7,070 nt of DNA from positions 1 through 7,070 of the forward strand of contig URQG01000099.1 of NCBI GenBank assembly GCA_900549895.1, in the 5' to 3' direction. This stretch comes from an uncultured Lachnobacterium sp. (lineage in GTDB: Bacteria > Bacillota > Clostridia > Lachnospirales > Lachnospiraceae). The position numbers and the translations under genes are program-made. Positions 1 through 6,093 of this stretch are shown here, piece by piece (position 1 is the first letter of the stretch; each line of letters opens with the position of its first letter). The notes under the pieces are model-generated. The model made no database searches and had not been told where the DNA came from. It saw nothing but the letters and a program-made list of their open reading frames with translations.

Positions 1-303
1 ACACAGGATTATGAGGACGGCTATCTGACGGTTTCGCTGACGCAGGGCAAGGTGAGGATACGGCAGCAGTTGTGTGCGGTTACGCCGACGGAGTTCTGCA
101 TTCTGTCTGCTTTTTTGCATGCGAGAAATCAGCTCCTGACATACGATATGCTGCTGGATGTGTTGTGGGAGAACGGTAATCAGATCGTGGACAAGCATGC
201 ACTCGCTGTCAACATCGGTCGGCTGCGTGCCAAGATCGAAGATGGAGAACACAAATATATTGCGAATGTTTATGGGATGGGATATCAATGGATTGGAAAT
301 TGA
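1..303 (+). CDS. OmpR/PhoB-family response regulator, C-terminal DNA-binding domain (5' partial)
   Basis: The frame is open from base 1 to the TGA at 301-303, so about 100 residues of a larger protein are visible; the receiver domain with its phospho-acceptor Asp would lie upstream of the window. What remains is a winged-helix output domain: the LTPTEF-like strand/helix start (VTPTEFCILSAFL), a central helix pair (YDMLLDVLW), the recognition helix region (DKHALAVNIGRLRAKI) and the wing ending in the conserved YGMGYQW hairpin. The VNxxRLRxKI recognition helix resembles that of BceR-like regulators. The 3' end overlaps the kinase gene by 16 bases, as usual for a co-translated two-component pair. 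It probably binds the inverted repeat at 1204-1217 and controls the downstream ABC transporter. The family is secure; the Bce-like subgroup is inferred from the motif and the neighbourhood. Confidence 0.93.
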   Translation, partial: TQDYEDGYLTVSLTQGKVRIRQQLCAVTPTEFCILSAFLHARNQLLTYDMLLDVLWENGNQIVDKHALAVNIGRLRAKIEDGEHKYIANVYGMGYQWIGN

Positions 304-1217
304 CGGTCGCGCTTGTGATGGCTGTGGTTGCTTTATTTATGGGAATGCGGTATCGCAAGCTGCGAAAAGATGTGGATAAATTTGCCGGACAGATGGAGCA
401 AAGTTTCGATGCGATCGTCGAGGGAGAAAGCGAAGCGGAAGTGCTTGACGATTCGCTTTTTGCGAAGCTGCAGGAAAAGTTGCTGCGCACGAATCACATT
501 TTTGCATTGCGCGAGCAGAAGAATGAAAAAGAACGGGAGCAGTTGCAAAGCTTGATCTCCGACATTGCACATCAAAGCCGTATCCCGCTTGCAAATCAGA
601 AAATCTATCTGGATCTGCTGGCGGAGGAGGCGCATTCCGAGGAGGGCATGCAGGCACTTGACAGTCTGGCGCATCAGACCGGGCGGTTACAGTTTTTGAT
701 GGAGAGCATGATCAAGTTGTCGCGCATGGAGAGCGGCATTATACAGATCAGGAAAAAGCCGCAGGATCTCATGGAGACGATCCGAAAGGCAGTGGCGGGG
801 ATCGTTGTGGAAGCATCGAAGAAGAACCAGCAGCTTTCCGTGGACGGACCCACGCAGCTTACCGTCATGCATGATGCGAAGTGGACGACCGAGGCGATCG
901 GAAATGTTTTGGAGAATGCCGTCAAATATACCGATGAGGACGGACAGATCCGCGTGACGGTGCGCAGGCAGGAGATTTTTACGGTAGTTGAGGTGACGGA
1001 TACCGGAAGAGGGATTGCTGCGGAGCGGCAGGCGCAGATCTTCGGGCGTTTTTACAGGGAGCCGGAAGTGCATGAACGGCCGGGCATTGGCATCGGATTG
1101 TATCTGACCAGAAAGATCATGGAGGCGCAGGACGGATATGTGGATGTTGTATCGAAACCGGGCGTGGGCGCAACATTCCGGCTGCATTTGCAGAATGCGA
1201 ATGTCACAGAAATGTGA
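288..1217 (+). CDS. Sensor histidine kinase, single N-terminal membrane segment, Bce-like context
   Basis: A 309-aa membrane histidine kinase, partner of the overlapping response regulator. Residues about 3-20 form one hydrophobic segment followed by RYRKLRK, giving an N-out/C-in anchor with practically no extracellular part. Residues 22-89 are charged and probably coiled coil. The dimerisation/phospho-acceptor helix holds H95 in IAHQSRIPL. The ATPase domain shows the N box (N206 and N210 in IGNVLENAVKYT), G1 box DTGRG (238-242), F box FGRFYR (252-257) and G2 box GIGIGLYL (266-273), so ATP binding looks intact. The start at 288 is kept because the next ATG (residue 11) would cut the membrane segment; its ribosome site is weak, in line with translational coupling. 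Lack of a sensor domain fits kinases that read the state of a partner ABC transporter. The residues after H95 are atypical: Q96 instead of E/D, and I99 instead of T/N. Confidence 0.93.
   Translation: MDWKLTVALVMAVVALFMGMRYRKLRKDVDKFAGQMEQSFDAIVEGESEAEVLDDSLFAKLQEKLLRTNHIFALREQKNEKEREQLQSLISDIAHQSRIPLANQKIYLDLLAEEAHSEEGMQALDSLAHQTGRLQFLMESMIKLSRMESGIIQIRKKPQDLMETIRKAVAGIVVEASKKNQQLSVDGPTQLTVMHDAKWTTEAIGNVLENAVKYTDEDGQIRVTVRRQEIFTVVEVTDTGRGIAAERQAQIFGRFYREPEVHERPGIGIGLYLTRKIMEAQDGYVDVVSKPGVGATFRLHLQNANVTEM
1204..1217. promoter_or_regulatory. BceR-like operator, inverted repeat TCACA-N4-TGTGA
   Basis: TCACA (1204-1208), spacer GAAA, TGTGA (1213-1217) form a perfect 5-4-5 inverted repeat that ends on the TGA stop of the kinase gene. 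The published operator consensus of BceR-type regulators is TNACA-N4-TGTAA, which this matches at all but one fixed base while keeping perfect symmetry. It lies about 98 bases ahead of the ATPase start, just upstream of promoter-like sequence. Binding by the response regulator encoded at 1-303 is inferred. Confidence 0.5.
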
Positions 1218-1235
1218 TCGCCGGCGTGATTGGTT

Positions 1236-1257
1236 TGTGATAATTGACCGCTATGCT
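1236..1257 (+). promoter_or_regulatory. Candidate promoter(s) for the ABC transporter genes
   Basis: The gap 1218-1314 contains an extended -10-like element, TG-T-GATAAT (1236-1244, GATAAT matching TATAAT in 5 of 6), with no good -35 at the expected position; the operator at 1204-1217 would then sit near -40, as for an activator that replaces a -35. A second option is TATGCT (1252-1257) with TTGGTT (1230-1235) at 16-base spacing. TTGACC (1244-1249) looks like a -35 but has no -10 at suitable distance. The choice cannot be settled from sequence. Confidence 0.35.
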
Positions 1258-1262
1258 AAAAG

Positions 1263-1284
1263 CTGACGTCAAGGGAACTGACGT
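1263..1284 (+). repeat. CTGACGT direct repeat / small inverted repeat in the ATPase leader
   Basis: CTGACGT occurs at 1263-1269 and again at 1278-1284. Because the first copy continues into CA, ACGTCA (1266-1271) is also the reverse complement of TGACGT (1279-1284), giving a 6-bp stem with a 7-base loop; TGACGTCA itself is a palindrome. It lies between the likely promoter and the ribosome binding site. It could be a second regulator site, a weak RNA hairpin or chance. Confidence 0.3.
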
Positions 1285-1314
1285 GGAAAACAGAGTGGTC
1301 AAGGAGGAAGAACA

Positions 1315-2025
1315 GTGGAAAACTGGATGGTGGAAACGCGGGCTTTAAAAAAATATTATAAGCTCGGTGACAATACGGTGAAGGCGCTCGATGATATCAA
1401 TTTCCGTGTACGAGAGCAGGAATTTGTTGCAATCATCGGCAAATCGGGAAGTGGTAAAAGCACACTTTTACATATGCTTGGAGGACTTGATGTGCCGACA
1501 AGCGGAGAGGTCTGTATCGCAGGCAGGAATATTGCCGGGATGAACCGGGAGGAACTGACAATTTTTCGGCGGAGAAAGGTGGGATTCATTTTTCAAAGCT
1601 ACAATCTTGTGCAGGATCTGAATGTGTATGAGAATATCGTTCTTCCAGTCAAATTGGATGGCAAGCGTGTGGATCGTGATTTTGTGGAAGAGATTATACA
1701 ATTATTGCAGCTTGAAGATAAGAAAGCGGCACTTCCCGGCACATTGTCCGGCGGTCAGCAGCAGCGTGTTGCGATCGCGCGGGCGCTTGCGGCAAAGCCT
1801 CAAATCATACTTGCGGATGAACCGACCGGGAATCTGGATTCGATGACGAGCCATGAGGTGATGGGACTGCTCAAGGTTGTGGCGAAACGATATGCGCAGA
1901 CGATCATTCTGATTACACACGATCAGGACATTGCACAGATGGCGGATCGCATTGTGCGGATCGAGGATGGTCGCATCATATCTGGCAATATAGATCAGGA
2001 AGCGGGTGATCGTGATGCTGACTAA
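1315..2025 (+). CDS. ABC transporter ATP-binding protein (MacB/LolD/BceA type)
   Basis: A complete 236-aa ATPase subunit that powers the membrane protein encoded next. Motifs in order: A-loop region around Y24-residue equivalent (NTVKALDDI), Walker A GKSGSGKST (42-50), Q-loop Q94 in FIFQSYNLV, signature LSGGQQQR (144-151), Walker B IILADEP (164-170) with catalytic E169, D-loop NLD (173-175) and H-loop H202 in ITHD. The LNVYENIVLPV stretch after the Q-loop is typical of the LolD/MacB/BceA group, which partners FtsX-fold permeases. The start is GTG 1315, seven bases after a strong AAGGAGG at 1301-1307; the nearest ATG (1327) has worse spacing. The last coding bases overlap the permease start, so the two are translated together. 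Length is normal for the family. The substrate cannot be read from this subunit; peptide antibiotic or lipoprotein/lipid substrates are the usual ones. Confidence 0.96.
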   Translation: MENWMVETRALKKYYKLGDNTVKALDDINFRVREQEFVAIIGKSGSGKSTLLHMLGGLDVPTSGEVCIAGRNIAGMNREELTIFRRRKVGFIFQSYNLVQDLNVYENIVLPVKLDGKRVDRDFVEEIIQLLQLEDKKAALPGTLSGGQQQRVAIARALAAKPQIILADEPTGNLDSMTSHEVMGLLKVVAKRYAQTIILITHDQDIAQMADRIVRIEDGRIISGNIDQEAGDRDAD

Positions 2026-4513
2026 TAATAATCAGACGGTCATAAAGAATCTTGCCAGGGCATCGCTGAAGCACAACCGCCGAAGGTATCTGGTGATTTT
2101 TCTGGCAATTCTGTTATCGGCATTCATGCTTTTTTCCGTGCTGACGGTTGGGGTAACCTATTTTAAGATGTGGAAAATCCAGAATCTCAGGTTAAACGGA
2201 GCCGAGTTTGATGCCATCATGTATGGAGCTACGGACGAGCAGATGGAGAAGCTGAGAGACAACGCAGACATTACGGAGGTCGGTGTGCTTGCAATCGCAG
2301 GATTTATCGATGGTTCCGAGAAGAATGATATGGCGGACACGTCGCTTGCGTGGGTGGATGACACGTTTTGGGACAAAATGCAGGCTCCGGCAAGGAAATA
2401 TGTGAAGGGACGTTATCCGACCAAAAAGAATGAGGTGATGGTCACCCCAAAGGCACTCAAAGAATGCGGGCTCAGCGATTATGGAATCGGTGATTCGTTC
2501 CGGGTGAAGTGGACGAATCCGCAGGGCGTGCAGCAGGATCTGGATTTTACGATATGTGGCATCTGGGACGGGTACGGAACGAAGAATACATTCTACGTAT
2601 CCAAGGCGTTTTATGATGCATCCGGCTGGAGCATAGACAGCGTTAGCTCCGGGCGCATTATGATGAATTTCAGACAAAAGATTATGACTACTGAGCAGCA
2701 GAATACGTTTATCACGTCGATGAATCTCTCCAAAAGGCAGAGAATTTTCTTTATGACGGAGCTTGGAAATTCGGTTCCGCTTTATCTAGGGCTTCTGGCG
2801 TTGCTCCTCGTCACCTGTGTGTGCGCGTATCTGTTGATTTATAACATCATGTATTTGTCGGTCACTGGAAATATCCGCTACTATGGTCTGCTGCAGACGG
2901 TCGGCATGACGGGACGGCAGATCTACCGACTGATCTATCGTCAGATGTTGATCGTGGGCGTGAGCGGAATGGTTCTTGGAATCGCAGGTGGATGCAGCAT
3001 CTCGTTTTTTGTGATTCCGTCACTTGTGAAAGCGTTTGGGATCCGGGATCAGGTGCAGGTGGTATTTCATCCGGCCATCTTTGTGCTGACGGTACTTCTT
3101 GTTGCGGCTACGGTCTATGTCGGAAGCAGGAAGCCAGCAAAGATCGCAGTCACAGTCACGCCGATCGAGGCAAATCGGTATCAGGCAGAAACCCTGGTTC
3201 GCGGAAAAAAGCATCACACCCATGAGAATGGCAATGTGATATGGCAGATGAGTATACGGAAAATCTCGGTGGAGAAAAAGAAAACATTTATCAGCATACT
3301 CTCACTTGCGGCAGGACTTTCCGTATTTTTGTGTGTGATTACACTACTTCGGAGTCAGGGGCCGCGCACTATCGTATCGAGCGCATGGAATGATGATATG
3401 GAGATCAGCAATCGCCTTTTGTCAAAGGACGGTGCGAAGTGGAAAGAGGTCATGGACGATGTTTTCTTGCAAAAGATTGCCAATACGGACGGTGTGCGGG
3501 AGATGCATACGGTCACAACGGCGCAGGCGATGGTTCCGTGGGAGCCGGAGTTTGCAGACAAGTGGATGCGCGAGTTTTATGAGATGTGGATGGAGATTTC
3601 CTATGAGGATGAGAAGAAGGAATACCAGGAGCATCCGGAGAATTTCGGAACGGTTCTGGTCGGAATTGACGAGAAAAATTTTGAGATTTTAAATGAATCA
3701 CTAGAGCAGTCGATTGATGCGAAAGCGTTTCAACAGGGAAAAATCTGCGTGATCTATCGGGATGGTTTGTCGTTTGAAGATCGGGAGCTGGTGGGAAAAA
3801 CGTTGCATGCGGCGGAACTTGGAAATGAGGATCATGCTTTTTCCTTTGAGATTGCAGGTGTTACGGACGATTCTACGATGACCGGACCAATCGCAGGGTA
3901 TCCGCCGACGATCATTATCAGTCAGGATGCGCTTGCGGCATTGCATCTGGATACTTATACCTATAAAGCCTGCGTGTATTATGACAAGGCATATGATGCG
4001 GCAACGCAGAGGCGTGTGGAACAGATCGTTGCGGATTCGAAGGATGCCAAGTGCTTGAAGATGGAGTCCAAGATCGAATCAATGAAGGAACTGAAAGCGG
4101 CGCAGGGAAATATGACCGGTGTCGGAATAGGAATTTCGCTGATTCTCGCCATCATTGGTGTCATGAATTATATCAATACGATCATCGGTAATATTGCAAA
4201 CCGCAGGAAGGAGCTTGCCATCCTAGAGAGCATCGGAATGACGCGAAAGCAGATGAATCATATGCTCATGAGGGAGGGAAGTATTTATGCATTTGGTGCA
4301 ATCCTCGTTACCATTGTGGTCGGGCTGCCGGTTACGTGGGGACTGTATCAATCCATGAACTATATGAATGTGCCGTTTTTCCTCCCGATAGGTCCAATCT
4401 GTGTGGTTGTTCTGGCACTTCTGGTTATCTGTGTCGGTGCACCGCTTATTTTACTGAACGTGCTGTGTAAGAAGGGAAGTGTGGTCGAGCGCATTCGCCA
4501 GAGTGATGAGTAG
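2006..4513 (+). CDS. FtsX/MacB-fold ABC transporter permease, duplicated, two ectodomains
   Basis: An 835-aa membrane subunit built as two FtsX units. Predicted membrane segments: about 27-52, 258-285, 311-338 and 353-376 in the first half; 428-447, 703-727, 760-780 and 792-820 in the second. Large extracellular domains follow the first segment of each half (about 53-257 and 448-702). The cytoplasmic coupling helices correspond clearly: RYYGLLQTVGMTGRQIY (291-307) and RKELAILESIGMTRKQM (734-750), both with the FtsX-type SIGMT/TVGMT signature. It thus works as a mechanotransmission-type exporter or extracytoplasmic remodeller with the preceding ATPase, not as an importer. The start is uncertain: GTG 2006 (5 bases after AGGA 1997-2000), GTG 2012 or ATG 2015 are in frame; all overlap the ATPase gene. 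It is longer than BceB (about 650 aa, ten segments, one ectodomain), although the adjacent regulators look Bce-like. Substrate unknown; antimicrobial peptides are the favoured guess. Confidence 0.93.
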   Translation: MIVMLTNNNQTVIKNLARASLKHNRRRYLVIFLAILLSAFMLFSVLTVGVTYFKMWKIQNLRLNGAEFDAIMYGATDEQMEKLRDNADITEVGVLAIAGFIDGSEKNDMADTSLAWVDDTFWDKMQAPARKYVKGRYPTKKNEVMVTPKALKECGLSDYGIGDSFRVKWTNPQGVQQDLDFTICGIWDGYGTKNTFYVSKAFYDASGWSIDSVSSGRIMMNFRQKIMTTEQQNTFITSMNLSKRQRIFFMTELGNSVPLYLGLLALLLVTCVCAYLLIYNIMYLSVTGNIRYYGLLQTVGMTGRQIYRLIYRQMLIVGVSGMVLGIAGGCSISFFVIPSLVKAFGIRDQVQVVFHPAIFVLTVLLVAATVYVGSRKPAKIAVTVTPIEANRYQAETLVRGKKHHTHENGNVIWQMSIRKISVEKKKTFISILSLAAGLSVFLCVITLLRSQGPRTIVSSAWNDDMEISNRLLSKDGAKWKEVMDDVFLQKIANTDGVREMHTVTTAQAMVPWEPEFADKWMREFYEMWMEISYEDEKKEYQEHPENFGTVLVGIDEKNFEILNESLEQSIDAKAFQQGKICVIYRDGLSFEDRELVGKTLHAAELGNEDHAFSFEIAGVTDDSTMTGPIAGYPPTIIISQDALAALHLDTYTYKACVYYDKAYDAATQRRVEQIVADSKDAKCLKMESKIESMKELKAAQGNMTGVGIGISLILAIIGVMNYINTIIGNIANRRKELAILESIGMTRKQMNHMLMREGSIYAFGAILVTIVVGLPVTWGLYQSMNYMNVPFFLPIGPICVVVLALLVICVGAPLILLNVLCKKGSVVERIRQSDE

Positions 4514-4526
4514 AAGTTTTCCAACA

Positions 4527-4555
4527 TGCAACCAATCCGATCCCGTTGTCGTGTA
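4527..4555 (+). promoter_or_regulatory. Candidate ECF-type promoter of the sigma/anti-sigma operon
   Basis: In the 86-base gap between permease stop and sigma start, TGCAAC (4527-4532), 17 bases and CGTGTA (4550-4555) resemble ECF promoters of Firmicutes (TGAAAC or TGTAAC, 16-17 bases, CGTA/CGTC/CGAC). Transcription would start near 4562, leaving a leader of roughly 40 bases. ECF factors commonly drive their own operon. No hairpin terminator is visible between permease and sigma gene, so read-through is also possible. Confidence 0.45.
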
Positions 4556-4586
4556 TATAAGTGAAGGCAATAAAGAATGTAGCTAC

Positions 4587-4593
4587 AAGAGGG
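4587..4593 (+). promoter_or_regulatory. Ribosome binding site that fixes the sigma factor start
   Basis: AAGAGGG sits six bases before ATG 4600. The upstream in-frame GTG (4561) has no Shine-Dalgarno sequence and would fall at or before the predicted transcript start, so the shorter 185-aa protein is preferred. Confidence 0.7.
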
Positions 4594-4599
4594 ATAAAG

Positions 4600-5157
4600 A
4601 TGGAAGATCACGAAATTATCAACTTATATTACGACCGGGCGCAACAGGCAATCACCGAGACGAGCAGCAAATACAATGCGTACTGTATGCACATCGCGCG
4701 TGCCATCCTTGGGGATGAGGAGGATGCCAAGGAGTGTGTCAATGACACATGGCTGAAAGCGTGGAACACGATTCCGCCACAGAAGCCGAAGCATCTTGCG
4801 GCGTATCTCGGCAGAATCACGCGCAACGCATCGATCGACCGCATGCGCACGCGGACGCGAAAGCAGCGCGGGGGACATGAGACAGAACTGGTACTCGAGG
4901 AACTGCAGGATTGTATCGCGCACTCTACAAATGTGGAGCGCGAGATCGAGGGACGTGAATTGACGGCAGCGATCAATGCGTTTCTTAAAACACTTTCCGC
5001 TTTTGACCGGAATGTGTTCGTCTGCAGGTACTGGTATCTGGACCCGGTGCGCGACATCGCGAAAGCGACGCATGCCAGTGAAAGCAGGATCAAATCCATC
5101 TTGTTCCGCCTCAGAAAGAAATTAAGAGTGTATTTAGAAGAGGAGGGATTATTATGA
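4600..5157 (+). CDS. RNA polymerase sigma-70 factor, ECF subfamily
   Basis: A 185-aa alternative sigma factor with only regions 2 and 4, as in ECF factors. Region 2 spans about 25-90: the core-binding helix DAKECVNDTWLKAWNTIPP (42-60) and the -10 recognition/melting helices LAAYLGRITRNASIDRMRTR (66-85). A poorly conserved linker follows (90-115). Region 4 spans about 118-180, with the -35-reading helix-turn-helix at 149-175 (PVRDIAKATHASESRIKSIL, then FRLRKKL). The opening INLYYDRAQQAITET, then YCMHIARAILGDEEDA, is typical of an ECF group abundant in Clostridia and always paired with a membrane protein. Start chosen at ATG 4600 for its ribosome site. The stop overlaps the next gene's ATG by 4 bases (ATGA), so the two are co-translated, giving matched amounts of sigma and its presumed antagonist. 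Regulon unknown; an envelope stress role is inferred from the partner. Confidence 0.95.
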   Translation: MEDHEIINLYYDRAQQAITETSSKYNAYCMHIARAILGDEEDAKECVNDTWLKAWNTIPPQKPKHLAAYLGRITRNASIDRMRTRTRKQRGGHETELVLEELQDCIAHSTNVEREIEGRELTAAINAFLKTLSAFDRNVFVCRYWYLDPVRDIAKATHASESRIKSILFRLRKKLRVYLEEEGLL

Positions 5158-6077
5158 TGGACGAGAAGAAATTATTGGATGCGATGTCCGACATTGATGA
5201 GAACTACATTCAGGATGCGAAGAACTTTCGAGAGCGCAAAGTCGTCCGCGGGCGTTTTGCGGCAAAAAGCGTAGCAGCCGCAGCTATCGTTGTGCTTTTG
5301 GCAGGAACAACGGTGTACGGGGCAACCGTGCTCGTGAAGCAGCTTCATATGAAAGGTTACACGAGTGTTGAGGATTTGCAAAAAGATCACGACATCAAAC
5401 CATGGCAGTCCGATATCGGATATCAGGATGCCGACTTTAATGAAGATGGATTCAAGGATCTTACACCGAAGGCTTTTATCGATATTCTTACCGATGCCGA
5501 TTCAAATCAGGCGTATACGATCGAGCGGGGCAAAGCGGCCGATAAGTGGAACCGTAAACTGATCGGGACGGACGTGGATGACGAGTTCCAATATTTTGAA
5601 GCCTATGATTACGATCACCTGAGTGATGCTTTGGCGGATTGGAACATTCCGCTGGATGTCAGTTATATCGAGGAGAAGTATTCGCGCCTTGCCGGAGAGT
5701 ACGGCTGCGACTTCTACTATGTGGATGACAGCAAAAAGGATTGCCTGCAGTCACGCTTTTTCTCAGGATTTCGCGATGCGGATGAGAATTTCGTAAGTGT
5801 CGAACTGGCATCAGACCAGCGCTCGACAAACGAAGATCCGTACGAGCTTTATTCCGGCAACATCAACATCAGCTACTACACAACGAAGGACGGCGTGGAA
5901 GTCTATATGACAAACACGAAAGGAAAAAGCGGTAAGACTTATACGACCGCCAATGTCTACACGGAACACGACCGACTGACGATCGGAATGTACGGTAATT
6001 TCGCGGCGGATGAAGCAGAGAAGATCCTTGACAGTCTTAATGTTGCGGAAGGTTTGCATATTGATACGGAAAAGTAG
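5154..6077 (+). CDS. Single-pass membrane protein, presumed anti-sigma factor of the upstream ECF sigma
   Basis: A 307-aa protein with a short cytoplasmic N-terminus (1-37: LLDAMSDIDENYIQDAKNF, a pattern seen at the start of Clostridia ECF-operon membrane proteins), one membrane segment (about 38-60) and an acidic, tyrosine-rich extracellular domain of about 245 residues. The N-terminus would hold the sigma factor at the membrane; the ectodomain would sense the signal. The final about 60 residues (GVEVYMTNTKGKSG then TIGMYGNF, AADEAEKILDSL) resemble the DUF4367-type ending of such proteins, tentatively. D94-x-N96-x-D98-G99-x-x-D102 resembles a calcium-binding loop. Two ectodomain cysteines, C185 and C197, could form a disulfide. 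No signal peptidase or zinc-binding HxxxCxxC motif of ZAS-type anti-sigmas is present. AGGAGGG (5141-5147) serves either ATG 5154 or ATG 5157. The anti-sigma role rests on gene pairing and topology, not on a recognised catalytic motif. Confidence 0.8.
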   Translation: MMDEKKLLDAMSDIDENYIQDAKNFRERKVVRGRFAAKSVAAAAIVVLLAGTTVYGATVLVKQLHMKGYTSVEDLQKDHDIKPWQSDIGYQDADFNEDGFKDLTPKAFIDILTDADSNQAYTIERGKAADKWNRKLIGTDVDDEFQYFEAYDYDHLSDALADWNIPLDVSYIEEKYSRLAGEYGCDFYYVDDSKKDCLQSRFFSGFRDADENFVSVELASDQRSTNEDPYELYSGNINISYYTTKDGVEVYMTNTKGKSGKTYTTANVYTEHDRLTIGMYGNFAADEAEKILDSLNVAEGLHIDTEK

Positions 6078-6093
6078 AATATGGAGAAACAAT

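Noticed and set aside
687..1187. Long open frame on the - strand (about 166 codons) opposite the kinase gene
   Set aside because: It lies wholly within a well-supported kinase gene, shows no recognisable domain and has unlikely His/Arg-rich composition; it is a shadow of the real frame.
1244..1249. TTGACC as a -35 box for the ATPase gene
   Set aside because: No -10-like sequence 16-18 bases downstream; the bases there are CGTCAA.
2192..2677. Open frame of about 161 codons on the - strand opposite the permease
   Set aside because: Antisense shadow of the permease; no domain, no ribosome site worth noting.
3333..3344. GTGT-N4-ACAC inverted repeat inside the permease gene, considered as another regulator site
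   Set aside because: The half-sites point the opposite way to the Bce operator and the sequence lies within a membrane-segment coding region, so chance is likely.
4561..4599. Longer sigma factor starting at GTG 4561
   Set aside because: No Shine-Dalgarno sequence there, the extra 13 residues do not fit the family, and ATG 4600 has AAGAGGG at good spacing.
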